Shown here: positions 1-7,454 of the stretch, one piece after another
How positions within the stretch are numbered: position 1 is the stretch's first letter
How the letters are laid out: every line of letters begins with the position of its first letter
Virus record (IMG/VR): IMGVR_UViG_3300022752_000486
Span: 1-20,218 of that record
Length of the DNA: 20,218 bases
Direction: 5' to 3' (one strand)
From: a virus
Translations under genes and position numbers: made by a program
The notes under the pieces: generated by a model
What the model was told of the DNA's origin: nothing
The model's database searches: none
What the model saw: the letters and a program-made list of their open reading frames with translations, nothing else

Positions 1-27
1 CGCGGTGTTCGTTTCTCTCTCCCCCCT

Positions 28-336
28 GTGGATAACTTGGCTCACAAAAAACAAAATAAAAAATATGGATTTGTTATGAAACATTCGCATAATTTGAAAT
101 ATGGATCGATTCATCGAAAATTGCGTAAATCTATCCTGAGTCAAAATCCGACGTGTTATTGGTGTCATTGGAGACCTGCGACGACCATCGACCACGATCC
201 TCCACTGGCCAGCGTTGAGGATCTGAGTCAATGGCGCGGAAATCTGAGGCCAAGCTGCGCGAAATGTAATTACTCGAGGGGAGCATCTTTTGGCAACAAA
301 AAAAGAAAAGCCGTCCGACCTAGCCGTAAGTGGTAG
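28..336 (+). CDS. HNH endonuclease next to the terminase genes
   Basis: Small HNH (beta-beta-alpha metal) nuclease. Visible motifs are a CxxC pair at residues 43/46, the catalytic DHD at 55-57, Asn72 and a second CxxC at 77/80, the usual zinc-braced HNH layout. In many cos-type siphophages such a protein sits directly before the terminase genes and assists terminase cutting of DNA at the packaging site (HK97 gp74 is the known example); that role is inferred here from position. The start is uncertain: GTG at 28 has no ribosome binding site, ATG at 76 (residue 17) has none either, and the frame is open back to the window edge, so the gene may begin upstream. The N-terminus is very basic. The 3' end overlaps the next gene by 47 bases. 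Confidence 0.85.
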   Translation: MDNLAHKKQNKKYGFVMKHSHNLKYGSIHRKLRKSILSQNPTCYWCHWRPATTIDHDPPLASVEDLSQWRGNLRPSCAKCNYSRGASFGNKKRKAVRPSRKW

Positions 337-565
337 GCGGCGTCGCGGAGGTAGGCATACAAGAGCTATGAAGCGGATGCTACGCGGTCGCACTGACATA
401 GATGCGGTCACGGTAACGATGCTACTAGGTCTATCGACTGCCTGGGACAAGATCGAGGAGAGTAATCAAAACCTTCATAGCATCCCTAGTATCTCTAAAG
501 AGCTTCGCGAGATATGGTTCAAGATCGCGCCTACCGATTCCGTCGATGATCTATGGACGTCCTAA
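290..565 (+). CDS. Probable small terminase subunit (TerS)
   Basis: 91-aa protein that I assign as small terminase by position immediately before the large terminase and by size. Its N-terminal third is rich in Arg and Lys (residues 16-32), fitting a DNA-recognition role, and the rest is predicted helical. The start is TTG at 290, chosen because GAGGGGAG at 276-283 is a strong ribosome binding site 6 bases upstream. It overlaps the HNH gene by 47 bases and the large terminase gene by 13, so the three are probably translated together. TerS proteins are poorly conserved, so this is a context call; a small unrelated DNA-binding protein is the alternative. Confidence 0.65.
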   Translation: MATKKEKPSDLAVSGRRRRGGRHTRAMKRMLRGRTDIDAVTVTMLLGLSTAWDKIEESNQNLHSIPSISKELREIWFKIAPTDSVDDLWTS

Positions 566-1959
566 ATGTATGCGCTCCCAGGTGGGCGACCTTAAGAGAT
601 CCTGATTTACCGACCGATGGCGATAAGCTGGAGAAGGTCGCTAATCTAATGGGTTTCAGCTTGTATCAGTGGCAGCGCCAGGTAGCCGATACAGCTTTAG
701 AAAAGGTCGATGGCCATTACTGGTATCGAACGGTCGGAGTCGGCGTAGGTCGCCAATCAGGAAAATCCAAACTCGTTGAAACTCGAATAGCTTTCGAATT
801 ACTAAAGCCACGTCATCACGTCGCCTATACAGCTCAGGATCGCAATATGGCGAAACTCAAGTGGCAAGAGCACGTCAATAGTTTCGAACGGTGTCCAGCC
901 ATAGCTAAACAGATCCATCGCATTTCATACATAAATGGAAGCGAACGAATCTATATGAAGAATGGATCTAGTTACGGCATCGTCACGCCTAACGATAAAG
1001 GCGCTCGTGGTATGAGTCTTAATCTTATGGTTATCGATGAGGCCTTGATGCATCCTCTCTCGCTTATAGCTTCATTACAGCCAACATTAGCTACTCGTAA
1101 AGATGGACAATTATGGATTTTGTCTAATGCTGGAATTCCAGGAAAAAGCGAGCTACTCCAGCATTATCGATCTGTAGCTCACGCCAATATCGCCGATAAA
1201 TCTACGAGACTAGCCTGGTTCGAATGGGCGCCCACTGAGGAGAAATTCGATTATATGGATGAGTCCATATGGAGACAGGCGATACCTTCTCTCGGTGAAA
1301 GTAATGGCGTACTTATCGAAGCTGTCCGAGAAGCTGCGACGACTAATAGTCCTGAGATATTTACGAAAGAATGGCTCAATGTGTGGCCTGCTCTTGAGGC
1401 GGTAGCTGTGATCGACGTAGATCTATGGGATAGCTTGGCTCGAACAGATATAACCGTAGGTAATAAAATCGTTTTAGGTGTAGATATCTCACGAGAGCGA
1501 GATAAATCCTCTATAGCCGCATCATCCACAATTCGCGATAAAACCCCTGTAGAAATCATCGAGGCGCGAGATGGAGCTAACTGGGTATTACCGCGACTCA
1601 TCGAAATCGCAAAAAAATGGGATGCGCCAGTAGTTATCGATAATGGATCTCCAGCCTCATCGATGATAGGTGAATTAGAAAATGCAGGCATCAAGATCAT
1701 CTCAATCGGCCTACGCGATTACGCTCGAGCGTGTGGATCCTTTTATGATGCAGTCCAGGCCAAAACGATATGTCACTTGGACGACCCCAATTTAAGAGAT
1801 GCCATCATAGGATCTACTAAACGAGCTTTAGGTGACTCGTGGGCCTGGTCTCGTAAGAGTACGAATAACATAACCCCATTGGTAGCGGCGACACTGGCGC
1901 GCTACGGTGTAATAAACGAACCTGTCGAATTGCCAGTGGCAAGGAGCAAGATTTTCTAA
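553..1959 (+). CDS. Large terminase subunit (TerL), packaging ATPase and nuclease
   Basis: 468-aa motor that pumps phage DNA into the prohead and cuts the concatemer. The ATPase domain occupies about residues 35-220: Walker A GRQSGKS at 66-72, Walker B LMVIDE at 158-163 with the catalytic Glu163, and the coupling motif SNAG at 191-194. The RNase H-like nuclease follows: the first acidic strand VLGVDIS with Asp311, a second, VVIDNG, with Asp363, and a C-terminal acidic cluster near Asp410-413. The start at 553 overlaps the TerS stop by 13 bases and has no clear ribosome binding site, consistent with translational coupling. Slightly shorter than many actinophage TerLs, but both domains look complete. 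The stop TAA shares bases with the next start (TAATG). Confidence 0.95.
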   Translation: MDVLNVCAPRWATLRDPDLPTDGDKLEKVANLMGFSLYQWQRQVADTALEKVDGHYWYRTVGVGVGRQSGKSKLVETRIAFELLKPRHHVAYTAQDRNMAKLKWQEHVNSFERCPAIAKQIHRISYINGSERIYMKNGSSYGIVTPNDKGARGMSLNLMVIDEALMHPLSLIASLQPTLATRKDGQLWILSNAGIPGKSELLQHYRSVAHANIADKSTRLAWFEWAPTEEKFDYMDESIWRQAIPSLGESNGVLIEAVREAATTNSPEIFTKEWLNVWPALEAVAVIDVDLWDSLARTDITVGNKIVLGVDISRERDKSSIAASSTIRDKTPVEIIEARDGANWVLPRLIEIAKKWDAPVVIDNGSPASSMIGELENAGIKIISIGLRDYARACGSFYDAVQAKTICHLDDPNLRDAIIGSTKRALGDSWAWSRKSTNNITPLVAATLARYGVINEPVELPVARSKIF

Positions 1960-2117
1960 TGAAAACATTTCTAGCCGTAATACCACTCATCATTCAATTA
2001 ATCGGTACTGCCATCTTGACGTATGGTGCGTATCTGATTTATCCCCAGTCTGCGATAGTATTAGGAGGGTCTTTTCTCATCCTTTTCGGTATCGCGATGG
2101 AAAGAAGGAATAAATAA
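1959..2117 (+). CDS. Small two-helix membrane protein between TerL and portal
   Basis: A 52-codon ORF fills the gap between TerL and portal exactly: its ATG overlaps the TerL stop (TAATG at 1957-1961) and its own TAA overlaps the portal ATG (TAATG at 2115-2119). AAGGAG at 1941-1946 lies 12 bases upstream, slightly far. The protein begins MKTFLAVIPLIIQLIG and has two hydrophobic stretches, about residues 4-28 and 33-47, separated by a short YPQS turn, and ends in the basic tail ERRNK. It is therefore a predicted hairpin membrane protein with both ends probably in the cytoplasm. I do not recognise the family. Placement in the packaging/head operon makes an accessory or early membrane role possible; it is not in the lysis cassette, so I do not call it a holin. 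Confidence 0.7.
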   Translation: MKTFLAVIPLIIQLIGTAILTYGAYLIYPQSAIVLGGSFLILFGIAMERRNK

Positions 2118-3307
2118 TGCTCGGACGTCTCCTAAAACGGCAGATCCAACCTTCCGTCGTCTATACGTCGTCAGGTTATGTCGATTCTTTAGGTCGCGTA
2201 GGTCGAGCATTTCAAGCTAATTGGGCTGGTACTTACGTCGATACGAATACAGCTCTCGGCGTACCTGCAATTTATCGCGGTGTCACACTTTTAGCAGATG
2301 CTATCGGAGCACTTGGATTACATAGTTATCGTAATGGTGAGCGCGTAGATCCAACGCCTCCAATTCTTAAACGTCCTAATCCACAAGAAACGCGAATGGA
2401 AACTATTAGCGCGATGGCCGCTTCTCTTATTCTCGATGGTAATTACATCGCGGTGTTAGGGCCAGCGAACGATAATGGCTATCCTGATTTCTTTTATCCT
2501 GTAGCGATAGATCGCGTACATATTGGACGTCAAGATGGCGAACTCGTTTATCGCATCGACGACAGGGTTTATCCGACAGATGAAATCCTGCATATTAAAA
2601 ATTTCACACTACCAGGCGAGGTATTCGGTCGCGGCATCGTGCAGACACAAAAACAGGCTATCGGTAAAGAAATCGCTATCAATGAATACGCGGCTCGATA
2701 TTTTGATGGTGGCGTAAATCCGACAGCTGTAATAAAGAGCGGCAATCCTGATCTAACTCAAGAGGAAGCCGATGCTCTCAAGGCTGCCTGGTTATCTATG
2801 TATAGCGGTCGTAATCGCCAACCAGCGGTCTTAAATGCGACGACTGATTTCGAAATACTTTCATCAAACGCACAAGAGTCACAATTAATCGAAGCGCAGA
2901 TCGCAGGGCTAACGGAAGCTGCGAACATTCTTGGCCTACCAGCTTATTATCTTGGAGCACCTAATAGCTCTCGTACTTATGCCAACGTCGAACAAGAAAA
3001 CCTCCAGCTTGTACGCTGGTCTATTCAACCAATAGCCGAACGCATCGAACAGGCTCTATCGGATCTATTAGTACGCGGCCAAGAGGCTAAATTTAATTAC
3101 GATACATTATTGAGAACCGATACGCTGTCACGTTATCAGGCTCACGCTGTCGGAATTCAGAGTGGATTCTTAACGGTAAATGAGGTGCGAGAAATGGAAA
3201 ATAGAGACCCTATCAATCCTATAGATGATGAACCAATCGATTCAGAAATACCACCAGCTGATTTAGGTGAGGATGATGATGAAGGAGTGGATAGTAGTGA
3301 ACTCTGA
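2117..3307 (+). CDS. Portal protein, HK97 family
   Basis: 396-aa portal that forms the dodecameric ring at the capsid vertex through which DNA passes. Family features seen: a short basic N-terminus, the AIYRGVTLLADAIGAL helix near residues 50-65, the segment KRPNPQETRMETISAM near 90, the DEILHIKNFTLPG motif near 155-170, GNPDLTQEEADALKAAW near 210, and PAYYLGAPNSSRTYANVEQ near 275-295. The length matches compact actinophage portals. AAGGAA at 2105-2110 is a ribosome binding site 6 bases before ATG. The C-terminus is highly acidic (DDDEG) and its coding region contains the ribosome binding site and start of the protease gene. Confidence 0.95.
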   Translation: MLGRLLKRQIQPSVVYTSSGYVDSLGRVGRAFQANWAGTYVDTNTALGVPAIYRGVTLLADAIGALGLHSYRNGERVDPTPPILKRPNPQETRMETISAMAASLILDGNYIAVLGPANDNGYPDFFYPVAIDRVHIGRQDGELVYRIDDRVYPTDEILHIKNFTLPGEVFGRGIVQTQKQAIGKEIAINEYAARYFDGGVNPTAVIKSGNPDLTQEEADALKAAWLSMYSGRNRQPAVLNATTDFEILSSNAQESQLIEAQIAGLTEAANILGLPAYYLGAPNSSRTYANVEQENLQLVRWSIQPIAERIEQALSDLLVRGQEAKFNYDTLLRTDTLSRYQAHAVGIQSGFLTVNEVREMENRDPINPIDDEPIDSEIPPADLGEDDDEGVDSSEL

Positions 3308-3845
3308 TAATGAGATTCGTAGCTATAACATAGACCTAGAGATTCGCCAAGATGCCGAGGGTCGTACCATTATGGGTATCGCCGTACCCTACGATAAAGA
3401 ACAGCGCGTCAGCTCCGATACGACGGAGGTATTTCGTAAAGGAGCTTTCTCGGACGTAATCAAAGCTGCGCATCGTGTAAAACTATTGCGTAATCACGAT
3501 TCTAAAAATCCTATCGGTCGCGCTACCTTGTTACGCGAAACAGACCAGGGCTTATACGCCGAATTTAAGATCTCTAAAACACGAGAAGGCGATGATGCTT
3601 TAGAACTTGTTAAAGACGGCGCATTAGATCAGTTATCTATCGGATTTATGCCAATTAAAAATCGTAAGAGATCCGACGGTGTTATCGAACGCCTTAAAGC
3701 TCATCTCGCCGAAGTCTCACTTGTGACTTTTGGCGCTTATGGTGATATGGCTGCCGTAACAGGCGTGAGATCTCAAGAGACAGTCGAAACTCCTCGACTT
3801 GATGCGGCTAAAGAAATCCTCAATGCCATACAGCATAAAAAGTAA
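3297..3845 (+). CDS. Prohead maturation protease, HK97 family (S78/U35)
   Basis: Serine protease that cleaves the capsid scaffold domain during prohead maturation. Seen are the family pattern MGIAVPYD near the N-terminus, FRKGAF at 46-51, the His motif RNHD with His67, and the Ser motif LSIGF with Ser114, followed by LAEVSLVTFGAYG (Glu139 onward), all at usual spacings. I start it at GTG 3297 because AAGGAG at 3282-3287 lies 9 bases upstream; the frame is open to GTG 3267 but those extra residues are the portal tail read out of frame. That gives 182 aa. It overlaps the portal gene by 11 bases and the following gene by about 23. Confidence 0.9.
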   Translation: MNSDNEIRSYNIDLEIRQDAEGRTIMGIAVPYDKEQRVSSDTTEVFRKGAFSDVIKAAHRVKLLRNHDSKNPIGRATLLRETDQGLYAEFKISKTREGDDALELVKDGALDQLSIGFMPIKNRKRSDGVIERLKAHLAEVSLVTFGAYGDMAAVTGVRSQETVETPRLDAAKEILNAIQHKK

Positions 3846-4347
3846 CCATCCTGACTGTAGCGGTTTTGCAGTAGTTAAAGATTCAACTAATGAGGTAATG
3901 GGCTGTCATAAAACAAAGTCGCAAGCCGAGGATCAATTAACAGCGATTAATATCTCTGAATACGGAGATCGTGAAGCCAGGGCAGAGGGTTATACGCCGA
4001 CGGCTGCTATGAAATCCGAAGCCGAAAGAGGATTAGCCTGGAGACGTGAATTCGGTCGCGGCGGTACAGCCATAGGAATATCTCGAGCGAGAGATATCGC
4101 CAATGGCAGATCGCTACCTTTAGATACGGTTTTGAGGATGCGATCATTTTTTGCACGTCATCGAGTCGATAAAGAGGCCGAAGGATTTAGACCTGGCGAA
4201 CCTGGTTATCCTAGTAATGGTCGTATCGCCTGGGCTTTATGGGGAGGCGATCCAGGTAAATCGTGGGCCGACAAGATAGCGGCTCAAAACCAAGATCGCA
4301 CTAGCCGCGCTCTTGGTATATTAAAACTTTTACAGAAAATAAAGTAA
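3823..4347 (+). CDS. Two-domain head-region protein of unknown function
   Basis: 174-aa protein from ATG 3823 (the frame is open to TTG 3799). Two modules are visible. Residues about 1-46 contain HPDCSGFAVVKD and GCHKTKSQAEDQL, a short Cys/His-containing module. Residues about 62-150 begin AERGLAWRREFGRGGTA and continue through ARDIANGRSLPLDTV, FARHRVDK and RIAWALWGGDPGKSW. From memory, this pair of modules recurs near capsid protease and capsid genes of actinobacterial and freshwater phages, sometimes fused to the protease; I know of no proven function. Location between protease and capsid suggests a head-morphogenesis or virion role. It overlaps the protease gene by 23 bases. Confidence 0.75.
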   Translation: MPYSIKSNHPDCSGFAVVKDSTNEVMGCHKTKSQAEDQLTAINISEYGDREARAEGYTPTAAMKSEAERGLAWRREFGRGGTAIGISRARDIANGRSLPLDTVLRMRSFFARHRVDKEAEGFRPGEPGYPSNGRIAWALWGGDPGKSWADKIAAQNQDRTSRALGILKLLQKIK

Positions 4348-4363
4348 GATAATCCGATAGAAA

Positions 4364-4434
4364 GACACCTCGATTTTTAGGATGCGACACCTCGCCTCGA
4401 GCGACACCTCGCCACGAAAGAAATCGACACCTCT
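4364..4434 (+). repeat. Four spaced GACACCTC repeats in the capsid gene leader
   Basis: The nine-mer GACACCTCG occurs at 4364-4372, 4386-4394 and 4403-4411, and a fourth copy with a last-base change (GACACCTCT) at 4426-4434. Start-to-start spacing is 22, 17 and 23 bases. Copies two and three are flanked as GCGACACCTCGC, which can fold into a 4-bp stem with a CACC loop. The block lies in the 125-base gap before the capsid gene, followed by an AT-rich stretch and the capsid ribosome binding site. It could be protein-binding sites or a structured mRNA leader; the sequence alone does not decide. Confidence 0.7.
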
Positions 4435-4472
4435 TAAAAATAATTAACTTTTATTCTTAAGGAGAGTAAAAC

Positions 4473-5828
4473 GTGGCAAACACATTTTTATCGTCTCTAC
4501 GCGAAAAGCGCGAGAGCAAAACCTCGATGATCCAGGCGATCGTCGATCGCGCCGCTGAGGAAACTCGCGACGTGAGCGAGGTAGAACTCGCTAATATCGA
4601 AGCCCTTAATGTTGAAATTAAGAAGCTCGATGAACGCATCGAACAGATTTCGGATATCGAATTGCGTAATGCTAAAGCCGCTGAATTAGCAGCTAAAGTA
4701 GATAGCACAAAGCCAGCGACAGAAAAGCGCGAAGCTATCAAGGTTATCTCTGAGCCTGTCACATATCACGAGCGCAGCGAAAACTCATTCCTCTCGGATG
4801 CAGTTAAAGCACATTTTAATACAGACGTAGAAGCCAGCGATCGTATTCGTCGCCATCAAGAGGAAATGCGCGTGGAATATCGTGCAGCTAGTACCTCTAG
4901 CTTCTCAGGTCTTGTCGTACCTCAGTATCTCGTAGATCTTTACGCGCCATTGGCTCGTGCTGGTCGTCCATTCGCAGATGCATCTCGTAAGCACACACTC
5001 CCACCACAAGGTATGAGCGTGGTCTTATCCTTGATCGGCACTGGAACCTCAGTCGCAGCTCAAACTTCACAAAACACCGCCGCAGTTTCACAGGATCCAG
5101 CAGATTCCAGCTTGACCATTAACGTTAATACCGTTGCAGGTCAAAACTCGGTTTCAAAGCAGGCACTCCTCCGCGGTTACAATATCGAGAGCATCGTTTT
5201 GAGCGATCTCATCCGTGCTTATAACACTAAGCTCGATGATCTCATCATTAACGGAACTGGCTCTAATGGTCAGCCTCTCGGTATCCAAAATATGACTACA
5301 GGTATTTTGGTTACTTACACCGCAACGACTGGAACAGTCGCAGGCGTTTATCCAAAGATCGCAGATGCGATTCAACAGATTCAGAGCAACGTATACGCAT
5401 CGCCAAACGCGATTCTTATGCACCCACGTCGTCTCGGATGGTTCCTCTCAGGCCTTGACGGTAATAACCGTCCGTTGGTCGTACCGACTGCGTACAATCC
5501 GACAAATGCGATGGGTACTGGTTCAGGATATCCGTCATACGGAACGAATAGTGGTTACTCCATTCTCGGTCTGCCGATTATCACAGACGCGAACCTCGCT
5601 ACTAATCTTGGAGCTGCAACCAACCAAGATTCGATTCATATCGTCGATCTCAACGAGTCACACTTGTTCGAAGAAGCGAATTCGCCTACATATGTCACAT
5701 TCGAAGAACCAAACGGTAAAGTCGCACTAAATATCGTTATGTTCGGAATGTTCGCATATACCTCGCTACGCTATCCAAAAGCGTTCGCGCAAATTAACGG
5801 CACTGGCTTAGCTGCACCTAGCTTCTAG
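4473..5828 (+). CDS. Major capsid protein, HK97 fold, with N-terminal scaffold domain
   Basis: 451-aa precursor of the head shell. Residues about 1-110 are strongly charged and predicted coiled coil (the delta-type scaffold domain that the upstream protease removes). The mature capsid part starts near residue 135, where the chain reads AASTSSFSGLVVPQYL. Typical HK97-fold elements follow: the KLDDLIINGTGSNGQPLGI segment, the SPNAILMHPRRLGWF motif and a C-terminal P-domain ending near FGMFAYTSLRYPKAF. The start is GTG at 4473 with a strong site AAGGAGAG at 4459-4466. Codon use is the most regular in the window, as expected for the most abundant virion protein. A stem-loop lies just after the stop. 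Confidence 0.95.
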   Translation: MANTFLSSLREKRESKTSMIQAIVDRAAEETRDVSEVELANIEALNVEIKKLDERIEQISDIELRNAKAAELAAKVDSTKPATEKREAIKVISEPVTYHERSENSFLSDAVKAHFNTDVEASDRIRRHQEEMRVEYRAASTSSFSGLVVPQYLVDLYAPLARAGRPFADASRKHTLPPQGMSVVLSLIGTGTSVAAQTSQNTAAVSQDPADSSLTINVNTVAGQNSVSKQALLRGYNIESIVLSDLIRAYNTKLDDLIINGTGSNGQPLGIQNMTTGILVTYTATTGTVAGVYPKIADAIQQIQSNVYASPNAILMHPRRLGWFLSGLDGNNRPLVVPTAYNPTNAMGTGSGYPSYGTNSGYSILGLPIITDANLATNLGAATNQDSIHIVDLNESHLFEEANSPTYVTFEEPNGKVALNIVMFGMFAYTSLRYPKAFAQINGTGLAAPSF

Positions 5829-5837
5829 TACCGAATG

Positions 5838-5876
5838 ACCTCTCGGCCGTCACACTTGACCAGGCGGCCGAGTGGT
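5838..5876 (+). terminator. Strong stem-loop just after the capsid gene
   Basis: ACCTCTCGGCCG (5838-5849) pairs with CGGCCGAGTGGT (5865-5876): eight perfect GC-rich pairs, one T-T mismatch and three further pairs around a 15-base loop. It begins 10 bases after the capsid stop. There is no T-run behind it, so it is not a clean intrinsic terminator; partial termination, or a 3' block that stabilises capsid mRNA, are both possible. Confidence 0.55.
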
Positions 5877-5909
5877 TATAACTATCCAGGATCTTTAGGG
5901 GCGATACTT

Positions 5910-5999
5910 ATGCGTAATTCAGGAGCTATTACACTAAGCGCCGTCCCATTATCGAAAATACCTGTCCCTATTTATGATGGAGATCCTGGATGGCTATAA
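5910..5999 (+). CDS. Mini-ORF between capsid and connector genes
   Basis: A 29-codon ORF from ATG 5910 has AGGGG at 5897-5901 placed 8 bases upstream and ends TAA at 5997-5999, overlapping the connector start by 10 bases. The same frame is open to ATG 5835, 6 bases after the capsid stop, which would give 54 aa but has no ribosome binding site and would place the capsid hairpin inside the gene. The protein (MRNSGAITLSAVPLSKIPVP near its start, then acidic and Trp-containing) is not recognised. It could be a small decoration or connector accessory, or simply leader sequence. Codon usage resembles the neighbours, which mildly supports coding. Confidence 0.4.
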   Translation: MRNSGAITLSAVPLSKIPVPIYDGDPGWL

Positions 6000-6613
6000 C
6001 TAACGGATATACGACTCTTACCGCGATGAAAACGTTTTTATCGATTTCTGATAATAGCGACGATACACTCTTAGAGTCATTAATTGAGTCAGCTTCACGC
6101 AGTATCGATAAAATAGCAAACCGACGCTTTTATCTTGATTCGAGCGCCTCAGCTCGTCAATATCGCGCTTATAACGAGGTTTTATGTTTTGTCGATGATA
6201 TTGGATCTACAACTAATTTAGTCGTAGCACTCGACGAGGATGGCGATGGTACTTTTGAAACTACTCTGACACTTAACACCGATTATCTTTTGGATCCATT
6301 AACCGCACCTGCTCTCGGTCGGCCTTATACAAATTTAACGATGGTTAATACAACTTATACCTGGCCTGTATTTCCTGGGATGTTTTCCAATGGCCTACGT
6401 CCAGGCGTTCAAGTGACCGCGAAATGGGGATGGCCGAGCGTTCCTGACGATATCGAAACGGCCTGTCAAATTCTTACGGCAGATCTTTACAAGCGTAAAG
6501 ATTCTCCAGGTGGAATTCTTGGACTAGGAGATCTTGGAGCTGTACGAATGAGTCCACTCGGACGCGATGTAACGGCGATGGTACGCGCTTATCGTAAAGA
6601 GGTAGCGGCTTAA
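5990..6613 (+). CDS. Head-tail connector, gp6-like
   Basis: 207-aa protein of the HK97 gp6 / SPP1 gp15 connector type, which forms a ring beneath the portal. Seen: the opening helix-turn pattern TLTAMKTFLSI, then DDTLLESLIESASRSIDKIANRRF (about residues 23-47), the usual signature, then beta-rich segments and a WPVFPG / VQVTAKWGWPSVPDDIETACQILTADLYKRKDSP stretch that is typical of these connectors. GGAG at 5979-5982 is 7 bases before ATG. The stop TAA overlaps the next ATG (TTAATGG at 6610-6616), so translation is probably coupled. Confidence 0.85.
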   Translation: MAITNGYTTLTAMKTFLSISDNSDDTLLESLIESASRSIDKIANRRFYLDSSASARQYRAYNEVLCFVDDIGSTTNLVVALDEDGDGTFETTLTLNTDYLLDPLTAPALGRPYTNLTMVNTTYTWPVFPGMFSNGLRPGVQVTAKWGWPSVPDDIETACQILTADLYKRKDSPGGILGLGDLGAVRMSPLGRDVTAMVRAYRKEVAA

Positions 6614-7011
6614 TGGTTCCCTCGACTGTGCGCACAAATCTAAAAAATAGATTAGCCACTATTTCAGGCCTAAAGACTTATGACTCCATTCCTGATTCTG
6701 TAAATGTACCTGGCGCAATCGTCGGACAATTAGATCTTAATTTTGATTATACGTTTAACCGCGGATACGACCAGGCGACCTGCACTATACTACTCATCGT
6801 AGGTCGTATGAGTGAGTCAGCTGGACAGGCCAAGCTCGACGGATATCTAGCATCTACAGGATCTACCTCGGTGAAGGCCGCAATCGAGGCAGATAAAACA
6901 CTCAGCGGCGCGGTACAGACCTTACGAGTCACAACGGCTACGGCAGGGTCGGTACAGGTAGCTAGTATCGATTACCTCGCGTATCGATATGTAGTAGAAC
7001 TGATCGGCTAA
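6613..7011 (+). CDS. Probable tail terminator / completion protein
   Basis: 132-aa protein between the connector and tail tube genes. It has an N-terminal helix (TVRTNLKNRLATISGLKTYD), a beta-rich middle and the stretch VGRMSESAGQAKLDGYL (about 65-80), followed by STSVKAAIEADKTLSGAVQTLRV and a final strand DYLAYRYVVELIG. This pattern is common in actinophage proteins at this position and matches tail terminators, which cap the growing tail tube and join it to the head. The assignment rests on gene order and this recalled pattern. A head-closure protein is the alternative, since no separate one is obvious here. Confidence 0.65.
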   Translation: MVPSTVRTNLKNRLATISGLKTYDSIPDSVNVPGAIVGQLDLNFDYTFNRGYDQATCTILLIVGRMSESAGQAKLDGYLASTGSTSVKAAIEADKTLSGAVQTLRVTTATAGSVQVASIDYLAYRYVVELIG

Positions 7012-7027
7012 AAAAGGAGAAAAACAA

Positions 7028-7432
7028 ATGGCGATCTTTATGGGTAATCAAGTGGCGGTAGTCGCTGGAACGACAACCATCACGACTTTCGTTAGCGCGG
7101 TCAGCCTTTCTCGAGAGGTGGACGCCGTAGAAATTACAGCGATGACCGACACCGTTCAAAATCTAGTAGGTGGGATCGAACGTCCTAGCGTTTCGCTAGA
7201 GCTTTATAACGATTTCGCGGCTTCATCCGTGAACTCAATTTTTGAAAATGCAATCGGTACAAAACTTGCTCTACAACTTATCCCAGTATCAGGAACCGTT
7301 ACTGCGACAAATCCTCGGTACAGTATGAGCGTTTTGGTTTCACAATGGCAGCCCATTAACGGAACTCTTGATGGCCCTGCAACGGCATCGATCACACTTC
7401 CAGTAACAGCTCTTACAAAAACAACAACCTGA
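7028..7432 (+). CDS. Major tail (tube) protein
   Basis: 134-aa beta-rich protein, Ser/Thr/Val rich, with a strong ribosome binding site AAGGAG at 7014-7019 eight bases before ATG, fitting high expression. The chain contains VDAVEITAMTDTVQNLVGG near residues 31-50, similar to tail-tube proteins whose DxVEVT segment contributes to the tube wall, and ends in a strand with SITLPVTALTKTTT. Size and place directly before the frameshifted chaperone pair are the usual context for the tube protein that polymerises around the tape measure. Compact for the family (often 140-250 aa) and lacking an extra Ig-like domain. Confidence 0.8.
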   Translation: MAIFMGNQVAVVAGTTTITTFVSAVSLSREVDAVEITAMTDTVQNLVGGIERPSVSLELYNDFAASSVNSIFENAIGTKLALQLIPVSGTVTATNPRYSMSVLVSQWQPINGTLDGPATASITLPVTALTKTTT

Positions 7433-7454
7433 TCCAATTCATAGGGGGCAATAA

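Noticed and set aside
1251-1700. 149-codon - strand ORF opposite TerL
   Set aside because: Shadow of the TerL nuclease domain; serine/isoleucine-rich composition arises from the reverse of GAT/TCG-rich codons.
4364-4434. CRISPR-like array
   Set aside because: The repeat units are only 8-9 bases with 8-14-base gaps, far too short for repeats and spacers; no cas genes are present.
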